From: an uncultured Acidimicrobiales bacterium
Lineage (GTDB): Bacteria; Actinomycetota; Acidimicrobiia; Acidimicrobiales; SZUA-35
Direction: 5' to 3'
Assembly (NCBI GenBank): GCA_937976305.1
Contig: CALJSB010000022.1
Location: forward strand, 1 to 37,834
DNA length: 37,834 nt
The notes beneath the pieces were generated by a model, which ran no database searches, was not told where the DNA came from, and saw only the letters and a program-made list of their open reading frames with translations. Positions 1 to 7,885 of the stretch are shown in pieces. The position numbers were made by a program, and so were the translations under genes. Positions within the stretch are counted from its first letter, which is position 1. Every line of letters starts with the position of its first letter.

Positions 1-1
1 C

Positions 2-547
2 GGTTTCGCCCTGCTCGTGGCCGTTGTTGGAGCGGGAGCCATCATCGTCGAGTTCATCACCACTGACTGGGCTGCCCTGCGGTTTGTCGAGGATCTCGGG
101 GCCACCGAGAGCCGGGCCGCACTCGGCTTTGTCGCCTTCACCGTTGGCATGGTCGTTGGCCGCTTCAGCGGCGATGCTCTGACGCACCGATTCGGTGCCG
201 CGACCCACACCCGCTGGTCGATCTTGATCGCCGCAATCGGCATGGCAATGGCCAATCTTGTTCCAAACATCACGCTGTCGATGATTGGACTTCTCATCGC
301 CGGGCTTGGCGTCGGGGTGCTGTTTCCGAAGCTGTACGACGAAGCTGCCCAGGCCCCCGGGCGGCCGGGTGTTGCTCTTGGAGCGATGACCGCCGGCTCT
401 CGCGTCGGCACGCTTGTTGCCCCCGTCATGGTCGGTGGGCTGGCATCGCTCGACTCGGTCTCGGTCGGTATGGCGGTCGCCATCGTGACGCTCCCGGCTG
501 CTGCCCTCGTGTTTTTCATTCGGGAGTACAAACTCGTCATCCGCTAG
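2..547 (+). CDS. MFS transporter, C-terminal part (truncated by window edge)
   Basis: This is the C-terminal part of a major facilitator superfamily permease; the reading frame is open to the first base, so the start lies outside. About 180 residues are visible, with alternating hydrophobic helices and a loop containing GRFSGDALTHRFG, which fits the conserved GRxxGD..xxRxG loop between helices of MFS proteins. The segment EFITTDWAAL resembles the E-x-x-x-x-DW-A motif of the YbjJ/fucose-permease-like branch. It acts in the cytoplasmic membrane; the substrate cannot be read from this fragment. It ends at TAG 86 bp before the next gene on the same strand, so an operon link is possible but unproven. 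Confidence 0.85.
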   Translation, partial: GFALLVAVVGAGAIIVEFITTDWAALRFVEDLGATESRAALGFVAFTVGMVVGRFSGDALTHRFGAATHTRWSILIAAIGMAMANLVPNITLSMIGLLIAGLGVGVLFPKLYDEAAQAPGRPGVALGAMTAGSRVGTLVAPVMVGGLASLDSVSVGMAVAIVTLPAAALVFFIREYKLVIR

Positions 548-632
548 CGAGCGGCCCACGTGTCCTGTCGCAGCCAGGCAGTCCGAGTGCTCATGCCCCT
601 CGAAGTGAATACGGTCTCATCGAGCTCTCTCC

Positions 633-1457
633 ATGAACTGCGATACTGCTGCGATGAACGAGCAGTCACGCCGGATTCTTATCACGGGAGCAGCCCGAGC
701 AATAGGGTCAGCTCTTGCTCACGAGCTGGCCCACCGTGGTCACGAGGTCATCGCCACCGCACGAAACGTCGAAGACATTAGCCCGTACCGCAACGTGCGG
801 CGGTTGCAGCTCGACGTCACCGACGAACAATCAGTGACAACTTGCATCGAGGACGCTGGAGAGATCGACGTGTTGGTCAACAACGCCGCACTCGCTGGAG
901 CTGGGCCACTCGAAGACTTCCCTCTCGACCGTCTTCGATCAATCCTCGAAACCAACACGATCGGACCGCTGAGAATGATCCAAGCAGTCGTACCAGCATG
1001 GCGAGATCGTGGCCAGGGACTCATCGTCAACGTATCGAGTGTGCAGGGCCAGGTCGGGTCTCCGACCGAAGGGCCTTACTGCGCGTCGAAGTCCGGACTA
1101 GAGGCGCTCTCAGAGTCGCTGCACTACGAGCTCGGTCACTTCGGCATCCGGATGCTGATTGTTCAACCCGGCTACATCGCGCCCGGCATGAAGCACTCAG
1201 AACGTCACGAAGGACCCGCCGTCTATCAGGAGCTCTGGCGCCAGTGGGCGGGAACCGACGACAAAGTCACTGGAGGCAGCGGCCGAACAACCGCAGCAGC
1301 GGCAGCAGTAACGATTGCAGACGCAATCGAGGACCCAGAGGCTCCTCTCCGGGTTCGGGTAGGCGCTGATGCGGAACTCATCCTCGACACATGGAAGGCG
1401 TTGAGCGACGCCGACTTTGAGGCCGCAATGCGTTCCACACTTTCACTCGACTGGTAA
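633..1457 (+). CDS. Short-chain dehydrogenase/reductase (SDR)
   Basis: An NAD(P)-dependent oxidoreductase of the classical SDR family, 274 residues. The Rossmann motif TGAARAIG lies near residue 18, the NNAALAG stretch (NNAG-type motif) near residue 87, a catalytic Ser in VSSVQG near 137, and the YCASK active-site motif (YxxxK) near 150. These are full, intact catalytic elements. The start at 633 has only a weak ribosome binding site; the ATG at 654 (MNEQSRR) is an equally good candidate and would put the Rossmann strand closer to the N-terminus, as is usual. It is followed on the same strand by an acyl-CoA synthetase and a 2OG oxygenase, so a role in a small catabolic or modification pathway is likely. 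Substrate unknown. Confidence 0.9.
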   Translation: MNCDTAAMNEQSRRILITGAARAIGSALAHELAHRGHEVIATARNVEDISPYRNVRRLQLDVTDEQSVTTCIEDAGEIDVLVNNAALAGAGPLEDFPLDRLRSILETNTIGPLRMIQAVVPAWRDRGQGLIVNVSSVQGQVGSPTEGPYCASKSGLEALSESLHYELGHFGIRMLIVQPGYIAPGMKHSERHEGPAVYQELWRQWAGTDDKVTGGSGRTTAAAAAVTIADAIEDPEAPLRVRVGADAELILDTWKALSDADFEAAMRSTLSLDW

Positions 1458-1620
1458 CCGGCCGATCGAGTTGCCATCGGCACTCGCGGACGAAACTCCT
1501 TGGCCAACACCCGGGCGGTCGGTGCTGCCGGGCGGCAGGGGTTGCTTCCCACTCGACGCGTTGGACGTACGCAGCGCCGGACAGCCAGACTCGGGCGACG
1601 CAAACACGTTGGGAGTCGCC

Positions 1621-3150
1621 GTGAGTACCGCATCGTTTGATTGGATTCAGCACCACGCATCCATTCGTGGCGACCAGATCGCCATGATCGACCTCGCCAC
1701 CGATCGCACGTTCACCTGGATTGAGATGAACGAGCGCACCATGAAGTTGGCGAATGCGCTATCGAACGAGTTCGGTGTCGGGCCCGGGGACCGGGTCGCC
1801 GTACTGGCCAACAACAACAGCAACTTCTTCGAGGTGCAGTTTGCCTGTTGGAAGCTCGGCGCCATCTTCGTGCCCCTCAACTGGCGGCTTGCGATCCCCG
1901 AGCTCGAGTACATCGTGGGCGACTGCGGACCAAACGTGATCATCTTCGACAACGACTTCGTCGAGGCCGCCGATGCCCTCGCGACGTCATGCGAGATCTC
2001 GCATCTCATCAACTGGGACGGCGGTTCCGCAAACCACGCTGGCTATGAAGACGTGTTGGAAGCGGCAGCTCCCGAGGTCGTGAACCACCCCTGCACCCAC
2101 GACACGGTGCTCACGATCATGTACACCTCGGGCACCACGGGCCGGCCCAAGGGCGCCATGATCACCCAGGGAATGACGCTGTGGAATGCCGTGAACTGCG
2201 TCGAGTTCTACAGCCTCCACGCCAACATGGTGAACCTCGCCTTCCTGCCGTTGTTCCACACCGGTGGCCTCAACGTGTTCGCCAACCCCGCCTTTCACTT
2301 CGGTGGTACCAACATCATCGTGCGCACCTTCGACCCGGCCGAGTGTTTGTCTCTACTGTCCGATGAAGAAGTCGGCGTCACCCACTTCATCGGCGTACCT
2401 GCGAACTATCTCTTTATGAGCCAGGTGCCAGCGTTCGACACAGCGACGTTCCCCACGATCGAGGCCGCGTGCGTCGGCGGCTCCCCTACCCCAACACCGT
2501 TGATCGAAGCCTGGGACGCCAAAGGACTGCCGCTGCAGCAAGGCTTCGGCATGACCGAAACCAGCCCGCTTGTGCTTGCTCTCAAGCCCGAAGACTGCTC
2601 GACCAAGATCGGGTCTGCGGGCCAGCCGTGCATGCACACCGAAGTCCGGATTGTCGACGACGACGGCAACGACGTCGCCCAAGGCGACATCGGCGAACTC
2701 TGGGTTCGCGGCCCCAACATCACTCCCGGCTACTGGAACAAACCAGAGGCCACCGAGTCGTCCTTCCACGACGGCTTCTTGAAGACGGGCGATGCCGCAC
2801 GGCAAGACGACGACGGCTTCTACTACGTGGTCGACCGCTGGAAAGACATGTACATCTCCGGCGGCGAGAACGTGTATCCGGCTGAGGTCGAGTCGGTCAT
2901 CTTCCAGCTCGAGGCCGTCGGAGAGGTCGCCATCATCGGTGTTCCGGACGACAAGTGGGTCGAGGTTGGCAGAGCCATCGTGGTCAAGAAGGAGGGCGCC
3001 GAACTCGACGAGGCAACGGTGATCAACCATTGCCGACAAAACCTGGCTCGCTTCAAGGTGCCGCAGTCGGTCGTATTCATCGACGAGATCCCCCACAACG
3101 CCACGGGCAAGGTGCTCAAGCGAGAGCTGCGCGACTCCCACGGCAACTAG
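1621..3150 (+). CDS. Class I adenylate-forming acyl-CoA synthetase (FadD-like)
   Basis: Activates a carboxylic acid to its acyl-CoA through an acyl-adenylate; 509 residues from the GTG at 1621. The AMP-binding P-loop YTSGTTGRPKG is at residues 168-178, followed by GYWNKPEAT, the TGD motif and DRWKDMYISGGENVYPAEVE around the hinge. The catalytic lysine is K497 in NATGKVLKREL. The GTG start is preceded by GGGAG five bases upstream; the frame stays open to 1417, but that stretch has low-complexity, non-family sequence, so the long version is unlikely. Family resemblance is to medium/long-chain or aromatic acyl-CoA ligases; the true substrate cannot be told. The stop codon directly abuts the ATG of the next gene, indicating co-translation. 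Confidence 0.92.
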   Translation: MSTASFDWIQHHASIRGDQIAMIDLATDRTFTWIEMNERTMKLANALSNEFGVGPGDRVAVLANNNSNFFEVQFACWKLGAIFVPLNWRLAIPELEYIVGDCGPNVIIFDNDFVEAADALATSCEISHLINWDGGSANHAGYEDVLEAAAPEVVNHPCTHDTVLTIMYTSGTTGRPKGAMITQGMTLWNAVNCVEFYSLHANMVNLAFLPLFHTGGLNVFANPAFHFGGTNIIVRTFDPAECLSLLSDEEVGVTHFIGVPANYLFMSQVPAFDTATFPTIEAACVGGSPTPTPLIEAWDAKGLPLQQGFGMTETSPLVLALKPEDCSTKIGSAGQPCMHTEVRIVDDDGNDVAQGDIGELWVRGPNITPGYWNKPEATESSFHDGFLKTGDAARQDDDGFYYVVDRWKDMYISGGENVYPAEVESVIFQLEAVGEVAIIGVPDDKWVEVGRAIVVKKEGAELDEATVINHCRQNLARFKVPQSVVFIDEIPHNATGKVLKRELRDSHGN

Positions 3151-4071
3151 ATGCTCGAGGTTGTTGATCCCGACAGTCCGGTTGCCGAGCAAGCCGAGAT
3201 CATGGCAACGGCGTGCGAAACAACGGGCTTCTTTCTGGTGCCGGTCTCGGCCATCGACACGAAGGTGGCCATCGATGCGTGGGATGCCGCAACCCGCTTC
3301 TTCGCCAAACCCGAACACGAAAAACTCGCCGTTGCCTTTCCTGAGCCCGGGTACCCCTACGGGTACTCACCGTTCAAGCACGAGACGCTCGCAGCCTCGC
3401 TCGGAGACGTGGCGGCCGCCCCAGACCTCAAGGAGTCGTTCTCGGTGGGCCCCGACTGCGGGACCCACACAATCGACGGCGATCTGTGGGTCAACTCGCC
3501 AAGCATCTGGTCGCCAACGGCCGACGACCTCAAGGCCAGCTGGACCGCCTACTACCGCTTGCTCACAACCCTCAGCAACCACTTGGCACTGGTGATGGCC
3601 CGCGCCTTGGATCTACCGGCCGACTATTTCGACGCCAAGATCGACCGGCCCATCACCTCGATGCGAGCGCTGCACTACCCCGAGATCACCGGCGATGTCG
3701 GCGAGTCGTTACGAGCCGGCGCTCATTCGGACTACGGCATGTTCACGATCCTGCGAACCGATGACGTTCCCGGCCTTCAGATCGAGAACATCGATGGCAG
3801 CTGGACCGATATCGAGCCCAACAGCGACATGTTCATCGTCAACCTAGGCGACTCGATCGCCCAGTGGACCAACGATCGATGGCGGTCGACCAAGCATCGA
3901 GTCACTGCGGCCGACCCGCGACCTCGCCAATCGTTCGCCTTTTTCCAGATGGCCAACTGGGATGCGCGTATTGAGTGTCTGCCATCGTGTCTCACCCGCG
4001 GCGAGGCACCTCGACATCAGCCCGTTGTTGCCGGTCCCTGGCTGATGCAGAAGTTCCAGTCCACCGTCTGA
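3151..4071 (+). CDS. 2-oxoglutarate/Fe(II)-dependent oxygenase, isopenicillin-N-synthase-like
   Basis: A non-haem iron oxygenase of 306 residues. The iron triad is visible as H192 and D194 (HSDYGMFTIL) plus H249 (TKHRV), and the 2-oxoglutarate carboxylate-binding pair as R259-x-S261 (RQS), all in the expected order and spacing for the DIOX_N/2OG-FeII_Oxy family. The N-terminal third carries the DIOX_N-type segment (ETTGFFLVPVS, FFAKPEHEK). The ATG starts on the base after the acyl-CoA synthetase stop codon, so the two are almost certainly one operon. Such enzymes hydroxylate, desaturate or cyclise small molecules; which one cannot be said here. Confidence 0.9.
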   Translation: MLEVVDPDSPVAEQAEIMATACETTGFFLVPVSAIDTKVAIDAWDAATRFFAKPEHEKLAVAFPEPGYPYGYSPFKHETLAASLGDVAAAPDLKESFSVGPDCGTHTIDGDLWVNSPSIWSPTADDLKASWTAYYRLLTTLSNHLALVMARALDLPADYFDAKIDRPITSMRALHYPEITGDVGESLRAGAHSDYGMFTILRTDDVPGLQIENIDGSWTDIEPNSDMFIVNLGDSIAQWTNDRWRSTKHRVTAADPRPRQSFAFFQMANWDARIECLPSCLTRGEAPRHQPVVAGPWLMQKFQSTV

Positions 4072-4181
4072 TCCAAACGCCCCACGAGGTGTGGAGGACG
4101 ACCCAGTGACCGGCGACACATCAGGCCGTATCGTCGATGTATTGCCCGACAACGGCGTCGGTCAACGAAAGGCGGAAATCG

Positions 4182-4361
4182 ATGTTGCGGATTCCATTCG
4201 ACGGGCCGAGTCTCGAGGGTAAGCGAGCCTTGGTACATACCCGGAGCGGGATGTTGCGAGGCATCGTGATTGCGCTCGCACCGGAAGGTTTGGACCTTGC
4301 CGTCGATGGCATGGTTCGTCACCTCGAACGTGACCAAATTCGAGCCATCGCCCCAATGTGA
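4182..4361 (+). CDS. Small hypothetical protein
   Basis: A 59-residue protein I do not recognise. From the ATG at 4182 it reads MLRIPFDGPSLEGKRALV and continues with alternating beta-like hydrophobic segments (LVHTRSGMLRGIVIALAPEGLDLAVDG), which might form a small SH3/Sm-like barrel. An AGGCGGA sequence sits about five bases upstream and decides this start; the frame is also open to an ATG at 4137, but the added residues look non-coding. It ends just before a strong hairpin (4366-4395) and converges with the next gene. Moderate confidence that it is a gene, none on function. Confidence 0.5.
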   Translation: MLRIPFDGPSLEGKRALVHTRSGMLRGIVIALAPEGLDLAVDGMVRHLERDQIRAIAPM

Positions 4362-4365
4362 AGTT

Positions 4366-4395
4366 GAGTGGCGGGTCCTGGGGGTCCCGCCACTC
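4366..4395. terminator. Perfect 10-bp hairpin between convergent genes, probable bidirectional terminator
   Basis: GAGTGGCGGG and CCCGCCACTC form a perfect 10-bp stem around a 10-base loop, lying between the convergent ends of the small genes at 4361 and 4434. There is no long T-tract on the plus side (GTCTTCGCGTTTATTC), so termination efficiency is inferred from position and stem strength only. Confidence 0.6.
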
Positions 4396-4433
4396 GTCTT
4401 CGCGTTTATTCAGTCTGCGCTGAGGTCAGAGCT

Positions 4434-4733
4434 TCAGTCTTCGAGGTCGACTTCGTCGAACGCAGCGTCGACCTGAAGCGCAACTTGGATCTCGTCAAGA
4501 GCGGCGCTGAAGTCTTCGGCCTTGCGAACATTGCCGTTCGAGAACGCCGGCAAGATGTGCTGTACGACGTCCTTCACATCAGGGCGAACAGCTGCGTTGA
4601 AGCAATCGAGCAGGGTGTCGACACAGTCGGCGACAGGCACGTAGTCCTCGCCGTCGATGCGGTCTCGTGCTTGTTCGATCGTGGCGGCAACGGTGGGGTA
4701 GGCAGAGCTTGGGATTGGCTTGGTGACAGTCAT
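4434..4733 (-). CDS. Small acidic hypothetical protein
   Basis: A 99-residue acidic, helical protein (MTVTKPIPSSAYPTV..., ending in FDEVDLED) that I do not recognise. It contains two Cys in DCVDTLLDCF near residues 38-46, which could be coincidental. The start is very well supported: AAGGAGG lies 8-9 bases before the ATG at 4733. The frame is open upstream to 4838 but without a ribosome binding site. Its leader contains an ECF-sigma-like promoter candidate and, further upstream, three 16-bp iterons, so this small gene appears to be individually regulated. It is separated from the flavoprotein gene upstream by 184 bp. Confidence 0.75.
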   Translation of the reverse strand: MTVTKPIPSSAYPTVAATIEQARDRIDGEDYVPVADCVDTLLDCFNAAVRPDVKDVVQHILPAFSNGNVRKAEDFSAALDEIQVALQVDAAFDEVDLED

Positions 4734-4783
4734 TGTTGTTGCCTCCTTCGGGCGAAGAACAGGGGTTGAGGATGTGACTGATA

Positions 4784-4811
4784 CAACCTCTGACGGGCCC
4801 AGATCGTTCCC
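4784..4811 (-). promoter_or_regulatory. Candidate ECF/SigR-like promoter of the 99-aa gene
   Basis: On the minus strand GGGAAC (4806-4811) is followed after 18 bases by GTTG (4784-4787), matching the GGAA(C/T)-N18-GTT pattern of actinobacterial SigR/ECF-type promoters. A second GGGAAC lies just upstream (to 4818). It would give a leader of roughly 40 bases before the ATG at 4733. Pattern match only. Confidence 0.35.
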
Positions 4812-4852
4812 GGTTCCCGGCGACGTGCCGAAAGACACGTCACGGTCATGTG

Positions 4853-4895
4853 TTCGTCACAACGCTGCTTCGTCACAACACTGATTCGCCACAAC
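4853..4895. repeat. Three 16-bp-spaced direct repeats (iterons) TTCGTCACAAC
   Basis: TTCGTCACAAC occurs at 4853, 4869 and, with one change (TTCGCCACAAC), at 4885, exactly 16 bp apart. The block lies between the stop of the flavoprotein gene (4918) and the promoter region of the 99-aa gene. Short evenly spaced direct repeats next to a promoter suggest a binding site for a regulator, but no function is known. Confidence 0.7.
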
Positions 4896-4917
4896 CGGAG
4901 CGAACAGATGCAGAGCA

Positions 4918-6333
4918 TCACTTGACGAGGCGACCCACTTTGCCCTTGGCCCATGCCGCGAACTCGCGGTGGATGTTCGGCAGCGCTTCGCCCATGTAGA
5001 GGTCGACGGCCTTGCCGATGCCGTCTGAATACGACGGGTAGGGCCAGACCGTTCCGTACCACTTCGAGAACTTGATGTCGTTCTTCATGGCGAGGCTGAA
5101 GGTCGAGATGAGCTCACCGGCTCGCGGACCAACAACCGTTGCGCCGAGAACCGTTCCACGGAAGCGCCGTACATCGACAACGATGATTCCCTCACCGACC
5201 TCGTCGGTGTACGAGCGGTCGATGGCGCCATAGTCGACGACCACCCGACGCACGTCGCTCGGCACTTCTTCGGGCTGCTCCCCGATGGTCGCGGCCTCGG
5301 GGTTGGAGAAGGTCACTGCTGGATGCAGCGGCGCAGGCCCAGCCGGTGCCGGTGGAGCGATGATGTGCTTGATGATGCGGCGTCCCCATGCATTGGCGGC
5401 ATGGGTGGTTGCGCCCTCGGTCGTCACATCGCCGCAGGCCCAGATGCCGTCGATAGACGAGCGACCCTTCGCATCAATGACGATGCGGCCCCGCTCCATT
5501 TCGACACCGATCTCTTCGAGACCAAGGTCTTCAGAGTTGGGCACCCGACCAACCGCAACCAAGACTCGATCGACGCCGGTGATCTCGGCAGTGGCATCCC
5601 CATCGAGGGGGCCAATCTGCATCGTCTGGGTCGCCTCGTCGAAACTCTTGGCCACCATTCCGGCTCGGACGTCAATGCCCTGCTTGGTGAGCTCTCGCTC
5701 GACGATGGCGCTGGCTTCCGGCAGATAGAGCGGAAGGATGCGAGGGGCCGCGTCCAGCACGACGACCCCAGAGCCGAGACGCCGAAAGGCGGTTGCCATC
5801 TCGACGCCGATCGGCCCGGCGCCGACGATCACCAACTTGCCTGGCGCGTCGTGCTCCTCGAAGAGTTCGGCATTCGTGAGATATCGATCCTCGGCGAGCC
5901 CCTCAATCGGGATCCGACGGGCCCTCGACCCGGTCGCAACAACGATGTGCTTTGCGACGACCGATGTGGTCGAAGCGTCGGCGTGGGTGACGGTGATGTG
6001 ATCGACCGCGTCGATCTTGGCTCGGCCCCACACCATGTTGACGCCGTCTTTGTTGTTGAACTCTTCGGTCTCGTGGTCTCGAAGCGAATCTCGACGCTCG
6101 CGCACCTTCGCCAACACTTCTGATGCGAGGCGATCGTCTTGATGGGCCGTGTGGTGGAGCAGCGACTTCGACGGAATGCAGCCGACGTTGGTGCAGTCAC
6201 CGCCGATCTCGGCAGCTTCGATGAGCGCCACGGACTTGCCGAACTGGCTGAGGCCGATGGCGACCGTCAGGCCACCGGAGCCAGCGCCGATGATTGCGGC
6301 ATCGACCTGCACGCTGGCTGTTGCGGTGGTCAT
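4918..6333 (-). CDS. MerA/dihydrolipoamide-dehydrogenase-like FAD-dependent disulfide reductase
   Basis: A 471-residue pyridine-nucleotide-disulfide oxidoreductase. The FAD motif GAGSGG is at residues 16-21 and the redox disulfide is C47/C52 in GGDCTNVGCIPSKSLL. The second Rossmann motif (VIVGAGPIGVEMA) and the ATG-type and ACGD motifs are present. In the C-terminal dimer domain the usual active-site His-Pro...Glu of lipoamide dehydrogenase is replaced by YPSYSDG, closer to the tyrosine found there in mercuric reductase, so lipoamide is not the likely substrate. The ATG at 6333 has AAAGGAA upstream and overlaps the stop of the TVP38 gene by four bases (ATGA), so the two are translationally coupled. 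Association of such reductases with TVP38/TMEM64 proteins is a known recurrent pairing of unknown chemistry. Confidence 0.9.
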   Translation of the reverse strand: MTTATASVQVDAAIIGAGSGGLTVAIGLSQFGKSVALIEAAEIGGDCTNVGCIPSKSLLHHTAHQDDRLASEVLAKVRERRDSLRDHETEEFNNKDGVNMVWGRAKIDAVDHITVTHADASTTSVVAKHIVVATGSRARRIPIEGLAEDRYLTNAELFEEHDAPGKLVIVGAGPIGVEMATAFRRLGSGVVVLDAAPRILPLYLPEASAIVERELTKQGIDVRAGMVAKSFDEATQTMQIGPLDGDATAEITGVDRVLVAVGRVPNSEDLGLEEIGVEMERGRIVIDAKGRSSIDGIWACGDVTTEGATTHAANAWGRRIIKHIIAPPAPAGPAPLHPAVTFSNPEAATIGEQPEEVPSDVRRVVVDYGAIDRSYTDEVGEGIIVVDVRRFRGTVLGATVVGPRAGELISTFSLAMKNDIKFSKWYGTVWPYPSYSDGIGKAVDLYMGEALPNIHREFAAWAKGKVGRLVK

Positions 6334-7175
6334 AGCGATTCCTTTGCGGGTTTGGTCATCTGGGGTGAAGGTGACAGCTCGCCCGTTTCGTTTGACCGGT
6401 CGGTGCGATTTCGCAACCAACGAGCGAAGAGCGAACCGGCAACGGCGAGCAACGCTGAGGCCCCGAGAATGCGAAAGTCGAACGACGGGGTGCCCTCGTT
6501 GAGAGAGTCAACCGATGCGCCGAATCCGACAAAGGCAACCGTGCCGGGGATCGTCCCAATGAACGAGCCGACAAGAAACGGCAGCATCTTCAGCCGGGCG
6601 AATCCGGCGACGTAGCCGACAGCATCGAATGGTAGATAGAGCAACCTCATCACCAGCGCCGATTCGAAGGGGCGCTCACGAGCACGGTCGATCAGTGGGC
6701 CGATCAGTGACGTGAGGCGGGGGGACAGCATGTCGGGCGAGAAGAAGCGTCCGATGAGGTAGGTGAGAGCGGTTGAAAGACTGGAGCCGACCAGGGTGAG
6801 CAACGTGCCAGAGACCGGCCCAAACACCAAGCCAGCGAAAATCGTGAGCACGGTCGCCGGAAAGAGCACGAGCGGGCGGGCCATGTAGAAGACAACAAAC
6901 GCAAGAGGTGCCCACCAGGCGCCACTCAGCGTTTGCCGCAACTCCTCGGCGGCGTCAATTGGCCCAAGCCCTCGCGAGCGAGCAAACAAGAAGTAGCCAC
7001 CAATAAACGACGCCCAGACCGCCAACCCCAACATCCGGCGGACCCGAGAGGACCGAGAGCCTGACGAGGCTGAGTCTGCGGACCCAGTGTCTGCATCGAC
7101 TTGGCCCTGACGAGCCTTGTCTGCATGGTCGAGCGACTGATCGACGAGGTCTTCAATGGGGGTGGGAGATGACAT
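6330..7175 (-). CDS. TVP38/TMEM64 (SNARE-associated/DedA-like) membrane protein
   Basis: A 281-residue integral membrane protein. Residues 1-45 are a charged Ser/Asp-rich cytoplasmic head. Hydrophobic segments are at about 47-66, 86-130 (two helices, with FPATVLTIFAGLVFGP), 131-144 and 172-190. The next are at 197-220 (LPFLVGSFIGTIPGTVAFVG) and 235-254. The FGPVSGTLLTLVGSSLSTALTYLIGR region is the conserved VTT/SNARE_assoc core. Start uncertain: the ATG at 7175 is used here, but GGGAGG is 15 bases upstream, so a CTG or TTG a few codons earlier is possible. It overlaps the flavoprotein gene by four bases. It is divergent from the methyltransferase at 7268, with 92 bp between them. Confidence 0.85.
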   Translation of the reverse strand: MSSPTPIEDLVDQSLDHADKARQGQVDADTGSADSASSGSRSSRVRRMLGLAVWASFIGGYFLFARSRGLGPIDAAEELRQTLSGAWWAPLAFVVFYMARPLVLFPATVLTIFAGLVFGPVSGTLLTLVGSSLSTALTYLIGRFFSPDMLSPRLTSLIGPLIDRARERPFESALVMRLLYLPFDAVGYVAGFARLKMLPFLVGSFIGTIPGTVAFVGFGASVDSLNEGTPSFDFRILGASALLAVAGSLFARWLRNRTDRSNETGELSPSPQMTKPAKESL

Positions 7176-7267
7176 AGACAGGGTGAACAACCTCCCACAC
7201 CGCATGGCCATTCCGGTGCAGGCCACCGAAGGTCGATGCCCCGACGGGCCAATACGCTCAGCTCGAT

Positions 7268-7885
7268 ATGGAACGCCACGACCTCGACGCGATCCGTGCC
7301 GACACCCAAGCTGTTTACGAGCGCCAGGCTGCCGTCTTTGACCAGCATCGCAACCGTTCCGGACTCGAATCGGCATGGCTTGCCACCTTTGCCGAACGGC
7401 TGCCAGAGACAGGTTCGGTACTCGACCTCGGCTGCGGAGCTGGTGAACCGGTTGCTTCGGAGCTGATCGCTCGTGGTTTCTCGCTCACCGGGGTCGACTA
7501 CGCGAACGCCATGTTGGAGCTTGCTCGCTCACGCTTTCCTGATCACGAGTGGCTCGAGGCAGATATACGCACACTCGTCATCGATCGACAGTTCGATGGA
7601 GTGATCAGCTGGGATGGCTTCTTTCACCTCTCACCAGATGAACAGCGTCGAGTACTTCCACGGTTCGCCGACTACGTCACAGCCGGCGGGCCGCTACTGC
7701 TCACCGTCGGTCCAGGAGCGGGCGAGGTGACCGGCCAGGTCGGCAACGAGTCCGTGTATCACGCGAGCCTTGATCCAGCTGAGTACCAGCAGCTACTGCA
7801 GGAGGCCGGGTTTGGCGAACTGACCTTTGTCGCCCGAGACGAAAACAGTGGCGGACGCTCGATCGTGCTTGCTATTCGCCAATGA
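7268..7885 (+). CDS. Class I SAM-dependent methyltransferase
   Basis: A 205-residue methyltransferase. Motif I VLDLGCGAGEP at residues 51-61 binds S-adenosylmethionine; the acidic residue after strand 2 is in GVDYANAMLELAR, and motif II-like EADIR follows. The sequence DGFFHLSPDEQRRVLPRFADYVTAGGPLLLTVG is the usual strand 4-5 region. This is the UbiE/Methyltransf_11/25 type acting on a small molecule; substrate unknown. The last 14 bases overlap the end of the convergent crotonase gene. Confidence 0.9.
   Translation: MERHDLDAIRADTQAVYERQAAVFDQHRNRSGLESAWLATFAERLPETGSVLDLGCGAGEPVASELIARGFSLTGVDYANAMLELARSRFPDHEWLEADIRTLVIDRQFDGVISWDGFFHLSPDEQRRVLPRFADYVTAGGPLLLTVGPGAGEVTGQVGNESVYHASLDPAEYQQLLQEAGFGELTFVARDENSGGRSIVLAIRQ

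Noticed and set aside
1417..1620. N-terminal extension of the acyl-CoA synthetase
   Set aside because: The frame is open, but the sequence is unlike the family, overlaps the SDR gene end, and GTG 1621 has a ribosome binding site.
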